A DNA stretch of 64,000 nucleotides from Terriglobus roseus. Lineage in GTDB: Bacteria; Acidobacteriota; Terriglobia; Terriglobales; Acidobacteriaceae. The position numbers and the translations under genes were made by a program. The notes beneath the pieces are model-generated. The model searched no databases, was not told where the DNA came from, and saw only the letters and a list, made by a program, of their open reading frames with translations. The stretch covers positions 4,588,001 to 4,652,000 of the forward strand of contig NZ_FNSD01000001.1 of assembly GCF_900105625.1 (NCBI RefSeq), in the 5' to 3' direction. Positions 41,306 through 50,738 of this stretch are shown here, one piece after another; the stretch's first letter is position 1, and every line of letters starts with the position of its first letter.

Positions 41306-42835
41306 ATGCAGTCAACGTTTGGATCGCGCCCCCCTGCTGTTTCTCGATTTGCCGGTTCGCTCGCGCTGGCAGCCATACTGCTTGTTCCGGTCGCGTCTGG
41401 ATTCGCTCAGTCGACCCAGAAGGGGCCCAGCGACGCTCAGGTTGAAGCCAATGTCCTGAAGGCGTTCGCCTCGGACGGAAAGTTGGCAAACCAGCCCATC
41501 AATACCTCCACTGTCTTCGGCACCGTTACGCTCTCCGGCTCGGTGAGTGACGAAGCCGCGCGCGACGCTGCCGAGCAGATTGCCTCGCGCACAGAGGGAG
41601 TGAAGAAGGTCATCGACCAGCTCACCGTAGGTGCACCGCAGCAGGCGGACAACGATCCTGCAACTGCGAACAGCCTGCCCAATGGAGCTTCCATGCCAGC
41701 CTCTCAGGGGGGGCAGATGGTCGCACGTAATCCTCAGGGCAACGCAGATAATGGCAACATGGGACCGGATGCCCAGGCCGTGCAGCAGGGGCAGGCCGCT
41801 CTTCAGGACGGTGGTAGCCAGTACGAGCAACAGCCTGGCTACCCGCAGCAGGGGCAGCCCCAGTATTCGCAACAGCAGCCTGGTTATGGTCAACAGCCGG
41901 CATATGGCCAGCAGGGCTACCCCCAACAGCAGGGCGGCTACCCACAGACTGGTTATCCAGCTCAGCAGGGCGCACCGCAGTACGGTGACCCGCAGGCAAC
42001 TGGCGGTTACTCTCCTTCACTGCAGCAACAAGGACGCCTGTACCACCGCGATTATGAGCGCCAGATGGCGGCTCAGCAGGCCGAGCAGCAGGGATACGGC
42101 CAGCAACCGCAGGGCTATGCGGCGCCACAGGGCCAGCCCGGTGGTCAGCCTGTCGTGATTCCACAGGGTACGGACGTCGCAGTGCGCATCAATCGCTGGA
42201 TCTCGAGCGGCGATGCAGGTCCCGGCTCGACCTTCTCCGCTCTGGTCTCGAATGACGTACTGGCAGGCGGCGCGATTGCTATCCCGCGGGGCGCCACCGT
42301 CCAGGGAACCGTAATCGACGCCAAGGGGGCGGGTGCACTCAAGGGACGAGGGGGACTGACACTTGCCTTAACCATGTTGGAGCTTGGCGGGCAGCAGATT
42401 CCTTTACAGAGCGAACCATTCACCGTCACCGGTCGCGATAAAGCAGCGCAGTCTGTTGGCTCAACGATTGTTGGCGCGGGTGTCGGGGCACTCATCGGTG
42501 CCGCCATCGGTCGTGGGACCGGTGCAGCCATTGGAGCCGGAGTGGGTGGAGCAGCTGGTCTCGGTGCATCCGCTGCTTCAGGCGGTGGCCAGGCAACACT
42601 GCCGCCAGAGGCACTGCTTCATTTCCGCCTGACGACGCCGGTGCAGGTCGTGACGGTTTCTGAGGCGGAGATGCAGCGTCTTGGCGGCTATGCAGGTCCG
42701 GCCAATGCCTACCGCGGTGGTGGCCCCGTACCGTATCCTGTGCGGCCCTATCCGGCAGTCGTGGGTGTTGGCGTCTATGGATATCCAGCACCGTACTACC
42801 GCCGTGGCTATTATCGTGGCGGTTACTGGTACTAA
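41306..42835 (+). CDS. Secreted BON-domain protein with Gln/Tyr/Gly-rich segment and glycine zipper
   Basis: This protein of about 509 residues has a signal peptide (to about residue 35, SGFAQST). A BON domain (about 44-108) contains VEANVLKAFASDG and TVTLSGSVSDEAARDAAEQI. A long segment (about 168-285) is built from short repeats of Tyr-Gly-Gln-Gln and Gly-Tyr-Pro-Gln-Gln, resembling prion-like low-complexity sequence. A beta-rich domain with RINRWISSGDAGPGSTFSAL and a glycine zipper (about 385-420, VGAGVGALIGAAIGRGTG) follow, and the end is a Tyr/Arg/Gly tail. BON proteins often bind membranes or outer-membrane components. The start is ATG 41306, eight bases after GGAG; ATG 41300 is too close. 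The downstream terminator closes the unit. Confidence 0.8.
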   Translation: MQSTFGSRPPAVSRFAGSLALAAILLVPVASGFAQSTQKGPSDAQVEANVLKAFASDGKLANQPINTSTVFGTVTLSGSVSDEAARDAAEQIASRTEGVKKVIDQLTVGAPQQADNDPATANSLPNGASMPASQGGQMVARNPQGNADNGNMGPDAQAVQQGQAALQDGGSQYEQQPGYPQQGQPQYSQQQPGYGQQPAYGQQGYPQQQGGYPQTGYPAQQGAPQYGDPQATGGYSPSLQQQGRLYHRDYERQMAAQQAEQQGYGQQPQGYAAPQGQPGGQPVVIPQGTDVAVRINRWISSGDAGPGSTFSALVSNDVLAGGAIAIPRGATVQGTVIDAKGAGALKGRGGLTLALTMLELGGQQIPLQSEPFTVTGRDKAAQSVGSTIVGAGVGALIGAAIGRGTGAAIGAGVGGAAGLGASAASGGGQATLPPEALLHFRLTTPVQVVTVSEAEMQRLGGYAGPANAYRGGGPVPYPVRPYPAVVGVGVYGYPAPYYRRGYYRGGYWY

Positions 42836-42856
42836 CCGAAAGTCAGAGTAAAAGGG

Positions 42857-42886
42857 AGGCCGTGGCGAATCTGCCGCGGCCTTTCT
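42857..42886 (+). terminator. Intrinsic terminator after the BON-domain gene
   Basis: A 10-bp stem (AGGCCGTGGC/GCCGCGGCCT, one G-T wobble) with loop GAATCT is followed by TTCT, 21 bases past the stop. Confidence 0.8.
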
Positions 42887-43031
42887 GCGTTCGCCGTTTC
42901 GCCGCTCATTTATACTGAGGGGCAGCGCCGCGCTCTGTGCGCTCGCATGGTTGCGCGCTTCGCGTAGTTCATGCGTGTCATGCACGCGCTGGATCGCACT
43001 GAGTTCTCTGAAGGGTCTCCGCAAAAAAGCA

Positions 43032-45023
43032 ATGATTCGTGCTCTGCAAAAGGACAACCGTGTAACAAAGGCGATCTTCGCCGTCATCATCGGCGTGGCT
43101 ACGCTTTCCATGGTGCTGTATCTCGTCCCCGGTCTGTATGACGGCGTGGTCGGAGCATCGACGCCTCCCGGCGTCTACGCCACGGTAAAGACGCCCGGGC
43201 TCGTGGGGCGCCTCTTCGGTGAGACCACCGACATCAAGACGACGGAAGTCACGCAGCTGGCACAGTCTCTGGCGCAGCGGCAGAACCTGCCCGCGCAGTA
43301 CCTGCCCTTCCTGATGCCACGTTTTGAGCAGCAGGCTCAGCAGGTGCTCATCGCTTCGGCGATTGAGATCCGCGAGGCTGCACGCCTCGGGCTGTCCGCG
43401 ACCGACGCGGACGTACGCCAGGAGCTGCAGACCGGCCAGCTTGGCCAGTTCTTCTTTCCGGACGGTAAGTTCATCGGCGATGACAAGTACAAGGCATTTG
43501 TCACAACCCAGCTCCAGTTCCCCAGCGTTGCCGAGTTCGAAGGCAAGGTGAAGGAAGAGATCACGACTCGTCGCCTGCAGCAGTTTGTTGTTGCTGGCGC
43601 GACCGTCAGTGACAATGCGGTTCGCGAGATGGTCCGTAAGCAGGGCGTGAAGGTGAAGTTCGACTACGCGCTGATCTCTGCTGCGGATATCGCGAAGACG
43701 GTCAACCCGATTGACAGCGATCTTGAATCCTTCTTCAAGAAGAACGCTCCTCGTTACGCCACGGCCGTGCCGGAAAAGCGCAAGATCACTTACGTCCCAG
43801 TCACCCTGGCGAACCTTCCCGGCGGCAAGCCGCAGGTAAGTGATGCAGACCTGCAGGCGTACTACAACGCTCACAAGGCGGACTATCACGTCGACCAGCA
43901 GGTAAAAGTTCGTCACATCCTGATCGCTTCCTCGAGCCCCGCGACCGACGCTGCCGCGAAGGCCAAGGCTCAGGACCTGCTGACCAAGATCCGCGCTGGT
44001 GGCGACTTTGCTGCACTCGCGAAGGCGAACTCAGACGATCCCGGCTCCAAGGGTTCTGGTGGTGAACTCGGTTACGTGAAGGCAAACGGCGCCATGGTGC
44101 CCGAGTTCCAGGCGGCTGCGATGAAGCTGAAGGCCGGCGAGACATCGGACCTCGTCAAGACCAGCTTCGGATATCACATCATCAACGCTGAAGCCCGCGA
44201 CGAAGCGCATGACAAGTCGCTCGCAGAAGTGTCAGGCGAGATCCGTCCGCTGCTCGAGCAGCAGAACGGTGCCAAGGCTCTTGGCGCGCTTGCGCAGCAG
44301 GTTGCACAGGAAGCCGCGAAGAGCGGCATCGACAAGGCAGCGGCCGACCACAATCTGAAGGCGATTACGACTGACTATCTGACCAGCACGGACACCGTTG
44401 CGGCTCTCCCGGACAGCGCGCAGATGGTGCAGGCAGCCTTCACCGGCAAGAAAGGTGATGCTGCTCGTTTTGCACCCGCGGGTCAGGGAACGATGGTCGT
44501 CTATCAGACGGCTGATGTCCAGCCTGCGCATGCACCTACCTTCGCCGAGTGGAAGGACCACGTTCTGGAGGACTACCGCACTGAGCAGGTGCCTGCGATG
44601 TTGCAGGCCAAGCTGGTGAAGCTGTCCGACCGCGCGAAGCAGCTAGGCGATCTGCACAAGGCAGCCGCAGAGATGAACGTGCCGGTAAAGACCTCGGATC
44701 TAGTCGACCGCACTGGTAATGTGCCGGAGGTTGGCGCGATGAGCGGAGCTGCTTCCGCAGCATTCGATTTGCCGAAGGGTGGCATCAGCACCGCTCTGAA
44801 CAATGGTCAGAACGGCGAAGTCTTGCAGATCGTCGACAAGCAGGAACCCTCTGCCGAAGAGATCGCGAAGAACTTCACCACGCAGCGCACGGCTCTGTTG
44901 GAACAGCAGCGCGGTCAGGTCTTCGGCGTCTACATGCAGACGCTGATTGATGAATATACGAAGAAGGGTGCAGTCCGCGTCATGGCAAAGCCCGCTCCGC
45001 AGACGCTGCCCATGGGCAGCTAA
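43032..45023 (+). CDS. Membrane-anchored peptidylprolyl isomerase (PpiD/SurA-like)
   Basis: This protein of about 663 residues has a short cytoplasmic start (MIRALQKDNRVTK) and a transmembrane helix at about 13-36 (AIFAVIIGVATLSMVLYLVP), the PpiD anchor arrangement. The SurA_N-like helical region is next. One parvulin-type rotamase domain (about 290-390) has VKVRHILIASSSP, GGDFAALAKANSDDPGSKG, GGELGYVKANGAMVPEF and TSFGYHIINAE. A long C-terminal chaperone-like region ends near VMAKPAPQTLPMGS. It should help fold exported proteins at the periplasmic face of the inner membrane. The start at 43032 is chosen because the anchor motif follows immediately; a longer frame back to 42951 has no family-like sequence. 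Confidence 0.88.
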   Translation: MIRALQKDNRVTKAIFAVIIGVATLSMVLYLVPGLYDGVVGASTPPGVYATVKTPGLVGRLFGETTDIKTTEVTQLAQSLAQRQNLPAQYLPFLMPRFEQQAQQVLIASAIEIREAARLGLSATDADVRQELQTGQLGQFFFPDGKFIGDDKYKAFVTTQLQFPSVAEFEGKVKEEITTRRLQQFVVAGATVSDNAVREMVRKQGVKVKFDYALISAADIAKTVNPIDSDLESFFKKNAPRYATAVPEKRKITYVPVTLANLPGGKPQVSDADLQAYYNAHKADYHVDQQVKVRHILIASSSPATDAAAKAKAQDLLTKIRAGGDFAALAKANSDDPGSKGSGGELGYVKANGAMVPEFQAAAMKLKAGETSDLVKTSFGYHIINAEARDEAHDKSLAEVSGEIRPLLEQQNGAKALGALAQQVAQEAAKSGIDKAAADHNLKAITTDYLTSTDTVAALPDSAQMVQAAFTGKKGDAARFAPAGQGTMVVYQTADVQPAHAPTFAEWKDHVLEDYRTEQVPAMLQAKLVKLSDRAKQLGDLHKAAAEMNVPVKTSDLVDRTGNVPEVGAMSGAASAAFDLPKGGISTALNNGQNGEVLQIVDKQEPSAEEIAKNFTTQRTALLEQQRGQVFGVYMQTLIDEYTKKGAVRVMAKPAPQTLPMGS

Positions 45024-45056
45024 CGCTGGCTTCTTCAGACTGCAGTAGAGAACTCT

Positions 45057-45091
45057 GGCCGGGCGCATTTTGCGTTCGGCCTTTCTCTTTT
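45057..45091 (+). terminator. Intrinsic terminator after the PpiD-like gene
   Basis: An 11-bp stem (GGCCGGGCGCA/TGCGTTCGGCC, two G-T wobbles) with a TTT loop is followed by a T-rich run. A TTG at 45090 in this run is in frame with malQ but is unlikely to be its start. Confidence 0.8.
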
Positions 45092-45149
45092 GAATACCGA
45101 GCAAAGACCGCCGCTCCATTGCATCGTGTTTGCGCATCACACATTCGAC

Positions 45150-46766
45150 ATGATCTCTGAGCGGCTCTCCGGCGTACTACTTCACGTGACCTCGCTGCCT
45201 TCGAATGGCGGCATTGGTGACTTTGGCCCTGCGGCCTATGCCTTTGTGGACTACCTTGCGCAGGCCGATCAGCGTCTTTGGCAGGTGTTGCCGCTGAACC
45301 CGGTGGGTTATGGCAACTCGCCTTACTCTGCACTGTCCGCGTTCGCGGGTAACCCGCTGCTTATCAGCCTGGAAGAGCTGCAGAAAGCAGGCTGGCTCTA
45401 TGCGGGCGAGGCCGATGGGCTCGCCGGGCCCAATGGTCCCGTGGATTTCGGCCGCGCCATCACCGAGAAGATTCCGCTGATCCAGCGCGCCGCGCGCCGC
45501 TTCCTAAAAGGCAGTACCAGCCAGCAGTGCCAAGCCTTCGAAAAATTCCGTGAAGCCAGCAAATCGTGGCTGGTGGACTACGCACGCTTCATCATCCTGC
45601 GCAGGCAAAACAACTACGTTCATTGGAACGAGTGGCCGACCGAGCTCGCTGCGCACGATCCGGAAGCACTGGCGCAATTCGATGCAGAGCATAGTGAAGA
45701 CCTCGAGATCGAGTACGCTACGCAGTTTTTCTTTACAGAACAGTGGACCGCACTCCGCGCTTTCTGCACCACGCGTGACATCCGGGTCATGGGCGACATG
45801 GCAATCTTTGTCTCGTACGATTCGGCAGACGTCTGGGCCAACAAGGAAATCTTCGATCTCGACGAGAACTACAAACCCATCGCGGTTTCGGGCGTGCCGC
45901 CGGATTATTTCTCGGCTACCGGACAGCGTTGGGGCAATCCGCTCTATCGCTGGCGCTACCTTGAGCAGCATGGGTTCGACTGGTGGGTCGATCGTGTGAA
46001 GCGGCAGCTCGAGCTCTACGACCTGTTGCGTCTCGATCATTTCCGCGGCTTTGAGGCCTACTGGCGGATTCCCGCGGAAGAGGAAACCGCGATGAACGGG
46101 GAGTGGGTTGAGGCTCCGGGCTTCGCGCTCTTCGACCGGCTCAAGTCGGTTCTCGGCGGCTCGCTACCCTTTATCGCGGAAGACCTTGGAGTCATCACGG
46201 ATAAGGTCGACAAGCTCCGCTGCGACTTCAGCATGCCGGGCATGCGCGTATTGCAGTTCGGATTCTCCGGTCGTGGTGCGCACCTTCACTTGCCGCATAA
46301 ATACGACCGGAATACCGTCTGCTACACCGGAACGCACGACAACGACACGACCCTGGGTTGGTGGCAAAACGCTGGCGAGGCTGATCGCAAGAATTTACTG
46401 ACTTACCTTGGTCCGCTTGCTCATCCGAATGACGTGGTGTGGGCGATGATTCGGTGTGCGGAGCGCTCCGTCGCGTCGATCTGCATTATTCCTTTACAGG
46501 ACCTGCTGCACCTGGGGCCGGAAGGTCGCATGAACACGCCCGGTGCGCCTGAGAATAACTGGACCTGGCGCTTCCATCCTGAAGCTCTGCATCCGGATAT
46601 CAGCACGCAGCTGCGTCACATTACGGAAGAGTGCGATCGCGACGCCTACATCCCGGAGTCAGCCGCACAGGAGATCGCCGCGATGCCGTCGCCACCGGAG
46701 GCACTCGCGGACCAGACCGGCGAGCAGCAGGGAACGAGCGCGGAAACGATTACGTCGGCGGCTTGA
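45150..46766 (+). CDS. malQ: 4-alpha-glucanotransferase (amylomaltase, GH77)
   Basis: This GH77 enzyme is about 538 residues. It has SGVLLHVTSLPSNGGIGDFG at the N terminus, LWQVLPLNPVGYGNSPYSAL, and the catalytic-region motif LLRLDHFRGFEAYWRIPAEE with the nucleophile Asp. FIAEDLGVITDKVDKLRCDF holds the acid/base Glu, and YTGTHDNDTTLGWW contains the third conserved Asp. It moves alpha-1,4-glucan segments between chains in the cytoplasm, in glycogen or maltodextrin metabolism. The chosen start is ATG at 45150; an upstream frame to TTG 45090 falls inside the previous gene's terminator. No clear ribosome binding site precedes the ATG, so the start is less certain than the function. No other glycogen gene is in the window. 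Confidence 0.92.
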   Translation: MISERLSGVLLHVTSLPSNGGIGDFGPAAYAFVDYLAQADQRLWQVLPLNPVGYGNSPYSALSAFAGNPLLISLEELQKAGWLYAGEADGLAGPNGPVDFGRAITEKIPLIQRAARRFLKGSTSQQCQAFEKFREASKSWLVDYARFIILRRQNNYVHWNEWPTELAAHDPEALAQFDAEHSEDLEIEYATQFFFTEQWTALRAFCTTRDIRVMGDMAIFVSYDSADVWANKEIFDLDENYKPIAVSGVPPDYFSATGQRWGNPLYRWRYLEQHGFDWWVDRVKRQLELYDLLRLDHFRGFEAYWRIPAEEETAMNGEWVEAPGFALFDRLKSVLGGSLPFIAEDLGVITDKVDKLRCDFSMPGMRVLQFGFSGRGAHLHLPHKYDRNTVCYTGTHDNDTTLGWWQNAGEADRKNLLTYLGPLAHPNDVVWAMIRCAERSVASICIIPLQDLLHLGPEGRMNTPGAPENNWTWRFHPEALHPDISTQLRHITEECDRDAYIPESAAQEIAAMPSPPEALADQTGEQQGTSAETITSAA

Positions 46767-46841
46767 TGCAGTGGGTTGACGAAAGAAACCAGCCTGCAAC
46801 ACCGGGCATCTCATGCTTCACAGGAACAAGGAGAAAACACG

Positions 46842-47435
46842 ATGGCAGTCGCAATCAAGAAGCCCGACACGAAGGACATGAGCACACCGCATTGGCACGA
46901 GAAGGCAAACGAGATCCAGAAATACGGCACGGTGACTCAGGATTTGCCGCTCGGCCTCAGCGCAGAGGTTCGCGCGAAGTCCTGCAAGGCCCTGAATCAG
47001 CTTCTGGCGGACTCCATCGCCCTGCGCGATATGTATAAGAAGCACCACTGGCAGGTTGCCGGTCCTACCTTCTACCAGCTTCACCTGCTGTTCGATAAGC
47101 ACTTTGAGGAGCAGGTCGAAATCGTCGACACGATCGCAGAGCGTGTTCAACTCCTGGGCGGCGTCACCATCGCTATGGGCGGCGACGTTGCGGAAGTGAC
47201 GCAGATTCCGCGTCCTCCCCGCGGCAAGGAAGAGGTTCCGGTACAGATCTCGCGCCTGCTGGAAGCGCACAAGATCATCATCAACGATTGCCACAAGATC
47301 GCGAAGGAAGCAGACGACAATGGTGACGACGGCACGAACGATCTCGCCGTGTCGGATGTTCTTCGGGCGAACGAACTGCAGGCCTGGTTCATCATGCAGC
47401 ATCTGGTCGACATGCCGCTGGTTCACGCCAGCTAA
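46842..47435 (+). CDS. dps: Dps/ferritin-like DNA-binding stress protein
   Basis: This 197-residue ferritin-like four-helix protein has the Dps ferroxidase signature HHWQVAGPTFYQLHLLFDKH FEEQVEIVDTIAERVQLLGG (conserved His, Asp and Glu ligands at the dimer interface), written here as two parts. The N-terminal 30 residues are Lys/His-rich, as in Dps proteins that bind DNA. It oxidises iron with hydrogen peroxide and protects DNA in stress. The loop PPRGKEEVPVQISRLLEAH and an acidic EADDNGDDGTNDLAV follow. The start is ATG at 46842, eight bases after AAGGAG; an upstream in-frame ATG at 46776 lacks such a site. It is monocistronic, closed by a strong terminator. Confidence 0.92.
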   Translation: MAVAIKKPDTKDMSTPHWHEKANEIQKYGTVTQDLPLGLSAEVRAKSCKALNQLLADSIALRDMYKKHHWQVAGPTFYQLHLLFDKHFEEQVEIVDTIAERVQLLGGVTIAMGGDVAEVTQIPRPPRGKEEVPVQISRLLEAHKIIINDCHKIAKEADDNGDDGTNDLAVSDVLRANELQAWFIMQHLVDMPLVHAS

Positions 47436-47456
47436 GCAGGGATCAAGCAGAAAAGC

Positions 47457-47488
47457 AGGCCCGCCGTTCTCGGCGGGCCTTTGCTTTG
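47457..47488 (+). terminator. Intrinsic terminator after dps
   Basis: A perfect 10-bp stem (AGGCCCGCCG/CGGCGGGCCT) with loop TTCT is followed by TTGCTTTG, 22 bases past the stop codon. Confidence 0.85.
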
Positions 47489-47579
47489 TAAGGCGGGCGG
47501 ACTCCAGGCCTGTCCAAAAATGCTCGCAAAATGAAGCGAAACCAGTTACTAATTCATCTACAGAGCAGAGTCCCTCGCT

Positions 47580-48581
47580 ATGCCTATCGCCCTCGACTTT
47601 TTCGTGCATTATGCCTATGGCATCCTCTTTCTCTGGGTGCTTGTGGAGCAGCTTGGGGTGCCCGTTCCCTCGGTGCCGTTGCTGATTGCGGCGGGAACAT
47701 TGACGGCGACACACCGAATCCACGCTATCCCTGCCATGTTTGCCATACTTCTGGCGTGCGCTGTCTCGGATTCTGTCTGGTATTTCGCTGGAGTCCGTTA
47801 CGGGGCAAGAGTGGTGAAGCTGGTGTGCCGGCTTTCGATGGAGGCTTCCGCCTGCGTCAAGAAGACGGAGAGTTCCTTTGGCAAGCATGGCTCAACCACT
47901 TTATTGTTCGCGAAATTCATCCCCGGCCTGTCGACCGTAGCGCCGCCCATCGCGGGACAGACCGGCATGAGCTACGGCCGCTTCCTGTTCTTCGATCTCG
48001 TGGGCTCCCTGATTTGGTCTTCGGCGTACGTTTTTGGCGGCCGTTTCTTTGGTGACATCGCCAAGCGCTACTCGCCTTTCTTCCACTTCCTTGGGCACTT
48101 CGGCGTCTTGCTCTTCGCTGCGGCGATTGTCTTCTTTGTGCTCCGCCGGATCTGGCGGCAGCGTGAGTTCCTGAAGAATCTGAAGGATGCGGGTATCACC
48201 GGGCCTGAACTGAACGAGATGCTCCTGGCGTCCGAGGAGAACCACACGCGCGCGCCGTTCATCGTAGATTTGCGCCACCCGCTGGACTATCTCCCCGATC
48301 CCCGCGTGCTCCCGGGCGCCATTCGCATCAGCCCCACGGAGCTCGAAAAGCATTGCGATCTTCTGCCGCGCGATACGGACGTCATTCTCTACTGCACCTG
48401 CCCGAACGATGAGACGAGCGGGACCCTGGCACAGCGCTTGCAAAAGCTGGGCGTCCATCGTGTCCGTCCACTTCGCGGTGGCTTCGAGGGATGGCGCGAC
48501 GCCGGCTTGCCGCTGGTCGAATACGACGCGACCAAGCCACACGAGACCGCTCCCGAACTGGTGGAAGCCGCCGCAGCATAA
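47580..48581 (+). CDS. DedA family membrane protein fused to a rhodanese domain
   Basis: This 333-residue two-domain protein has a DedA/SNARE-associated N-terminal part (about residues 1-190). This contains VEQLGVPVPSVPLLIAAGTL, FAGVRYGARVVKLVCRL, the conserved FGKHGSTTLLFAKFIPGLST with VAPPIAGQTGMSYGRFL, and several membrane helices. A short linker leads to a rhodanese domain (about 215-320) with FIVDLRHPLDYLPDPRVLPG and the active loop VILYCTCPNDETSG, whose Cys is positioned as the catalytic residue. DedA proteins are linked to lipid-carrier recycling and membrane homeostasis; the rhodanese domain should face the cytoplasm. The linking of both in one chain occurs in other bacteria but its role is unknown. 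The start is ATG 47580 with a weak ribosome binding site. Confidence 0.88.
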   Translation: MPIALDFFVHYAYGILFLWVLVEQLGVPVPSVPLLIAAGTLTATHRIHAIPAMFAILLACAVSDSVWYFAGVRYGARVVKLVCRLSMEASACVKKTESSFGKHGSTTLLFAKFIPGLSTVAPPIAGQTGMSYGRFLFFDLVGSLIWSSAYVFGGRFFGDIAKRYSPFFHFLGHFGVLLFAAAIVFFVLRRIWRQREFLKNLKDAGITGPELNEMLLASEENHTRAPFIVDLRHPLDYLPDPRVLPGAIRISPTELEKHCDLLPRDTDVILYCTCPNDETSGTLAQRLQKLGVHRVRPLRGGFEGWRDAGLPLVEYDATKPHETAPELVEAAAA

Positions 48582-48669
48582 GGCGCTGTCGCCTCATGCT
48601 GATGGAGTGACTTGCTAAGTTGCTGGCTCGCTGCTCTAGTAGAGACACACCTCTGCTTCAGGAGCTTTC

Positions 48670-50715
48670 ATGCCACACCCGTGTGCCGTGCGCCGCGCGC
48701 TTTTCGCCGCTGCCGCCTTTGCTCTTTCTGCAACTTTTGCAATCGCACAGCCCCCTGCTGGGCAGCCGCGCCGTCCCCAGCTTCCGGATACCGGCGGACG
48801 TTCCGCCACTTACGATCCGCTCAAAACCTTTGCGCCCTTCACCATGCCGGACGGAGCCAATAGCTACCGCAGCGGCAACGGCGCTCCTGGCCCCGCCTTC
48901 TGGGCCAACCAGGCGGACTACGAGATGCACGCGTCCATCGACGCGGCAACGCAGACGCTGACCAACGATGAGGTCATCACGTATACCAACAACAGCCCGG
49001 ACACGCTGAACAGTCTCTGGCTGCAGGTGGAACAGAACACCTACCGTACGGACAGCCGCGCACGTTCCTTCGCAGGTGGCAGTCGTCGTCCCGGTGCGGA
49101 CCAGTCCTCGGAAGGCACGATCTTCGAGTTAATGGAATTGATGGGATCCGGGAAGAACGCAAAGGCAGAGAAGGCCACGTACGTCCTCAGTGACACACGA
49201 GCCAGGATCGATCTGCCCGCAGGTCTGCCGCATGGCGCCCAGATTAAGGTCCACATCAAGTATCACTACAAGGTTCCGGGGCCATGGGGAGGCCGCACTT
49301 CCGTCGGCAAGTCCAAGGATGGCTACGAGATCTACGACATCGCCCAGTGGTACCCGCGTATGTGCGTCTATGACGACATCCGCGGATGGGACACGCAGCC
49401 GTTCCTGGGCAACGAGTTTTACACAGAGTTTGGCAATTACGACAACTACATCACGGTGCCGGCGAACATGCTCGTGGCTGGCTCCGGTGTCCTGGTCAAC
49501 GAGAAGGATGTCCTGACCAAGGCCGAGATCGATCGCCTGGCACAGGCTCGTACCAGCGATAAGACCGTCATGATTCGCACCGTTGCAGAGATCAAGGACC
49601 CGGCAAGCCGTCCGAAGCAGGACGGCACACTAACGTGGCACTACCACATGGACCACACGCGCGATGCCGTCTTCTCGGCTTCGGCGGGGTTCGTCTGGGA
49701 CGGTGCAAAGATCAATCTGCCCGGTGGCAAGACGGCTCTCTCCCTCAGCTTCTATCCGGCAGAGTCCGCAGGCGAGGAAGGCTGGGGCCGCACCACCGAG
49801 TACGCCAAGGACACCATCGAGAACATGTCGCATGACTGGTACAGCTACCCCTGGCCCGTCATGACGAATGTCGCCGGCTTCTCGTCTGGCATGGAGTACC
49901 CGGCGATGGTCTTTGACGGGATCAACTCGAAGAACAAGGGCCTGTTCGTCGTCACGGCGCACGAAGTCGGACACACGTGGTTCCCCATGATCGTGCAGTC
50001 GAACGAGCGTCGCGATGCGTGGATGGACGAGGGCTTCAATACCTTCATCGACATCTACGAGAGCGATCAATTCCAGAAGGGTATCTGGGGACCGAAGCGT
50101 GACGGCGAGTACGCACCGGGCGGCGGCTATCCTGCCGACGAGATCGCAAAGGTCATCGCCGACCCCGAAGCGCCGGTCATGCTGAGCCGCGCAGACGCCA
50201 TCCGCGAGAAGTACCGCCACCCCATCACCTACTTCAAGTCCGCAGAGGGACTGTACATTCTGCGGGAGGAGATTATGGGCCACGAGGTTTTCGACCGCGC
50301 CTTCCGCAAGTACATCAAGGACTGGGCCTTCAAGCACCCCACGCCCAGCGACTTCTTCCGTGCCATGGCAAGCGAAGGCGGGGAAGACCTGGATTACTTC
50401 TGGCGCGGTTGGTACGCCAACAACTGGACAATGGACATGGCAGCCAAGAACCTGAAGTGGGTTGACGCAGCCGATACATCCAAGGGTTCGGTCGTGACCA
50501 TTGTGCAGAACGGCCAGCTCGTCATCCCGACATGGGTTGAGGTGAAGTTCGAAGACGGTACATCGATGAAGACCAAGCTGCCTGCTGAAACGTGGATGCA
50601 GAAGGCGACTTATGACATGGCCATTACGTCGCCAAAGAAGGTCGCATCCGTCGTCATCGACCCTGATCACCGCGTTCCCGACACGGACCGGAGCAACAAT
50701 GAAACAAGGCAGTAA
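48670..50715 (+). CDS. Secreted M1 family aminopeptidase
   Basis: This 681-residue M1 metallopeptidase has a signal peptide (about residues 1-27, FAIAQPP). The zinc site HEVGHTWFPM is at 431-435 and Glu454 in AWMDEGFNTF supplies the third ligand at the correct 18-residue spacing. In place of the GxMEN exopeptidase motif it has SGMEYPAMVF, a variant seen in a subgroup of bacterial M1-like proteins, so strict aminopeptidase activity is not assured. It lacks the ERAP-type C-terminal helical domain. The start is ATG at 48670 after CAGGAG. It is monocistronic, followed by a terminator. It probably acts in the periplasm or outside on peptides released by other proteases. Confidence 0.88.
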   Translation: MPHPCAVRRALFAAAAFALSATFAIAQPPAGQPRRPQLPDTGGRSATYDPLKTFAPFTMPDGANSYRSGNGAPGPAFWANQADYEMHASIDAATQTLTNDEVITYTNNSPDTLNSLWLQVEQNTYRTDSRARSFAGGSRRPGADQSSEGTIFELMELMGSGKNAKAEKATYVLSDTRARIDLPAGLPHGAQIKVHIKYHYKVPGPWGGRTSVGKSKDGYEIYDIAQWYPRMCVYDDIRGWDTQPFLGNEFYTEFGNYDNYITVPANMLVAGSGVLVNEKDVLTKAEIDRLAQARTSDKTVMIRTVAEIKDPASRPKQDGTLTWHYHMDHTRDAVFSASAGFVWDGAKINLPGGKTALSLSFYPAESAGEEGWGRTTEYAKDTIENMSHDWYSYPWPVMTNVAGFSSGMEYPAMVFDGINSKNKGLFVVTAHEVGHTWFPMIVQSNERRDAWMDEGFNTFIDIYESDQFQKGIWGPKRDGEYAPGGGYPADEIAKVIADPEAPVMLSRADAIREKYRHPITYFKSAEGLYILREEIMGHEVFDRAFRKYIKDWAFKHPTPSDFFRAMASEGGEDLDYFWRGWYANNWTMDMAAKNLKWVDAADTSKGSVVTIVQNGQLVIPTWVEVKFEDGTSMKTKLPAETWMQKATYDMAITSPKKVASVVIDPDHRVPDTDRSNNETRQ

Positions 50716-50738
50716 CTGCCTTCAGTCCGACGAGCCAG

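Noticed and set aside
49630-50670. 346-codon minus-strand open frame
   Set aside because: Antisense to the M1 peptidase gene with its zinc site; no ribosome binding site and no family-like sequence.
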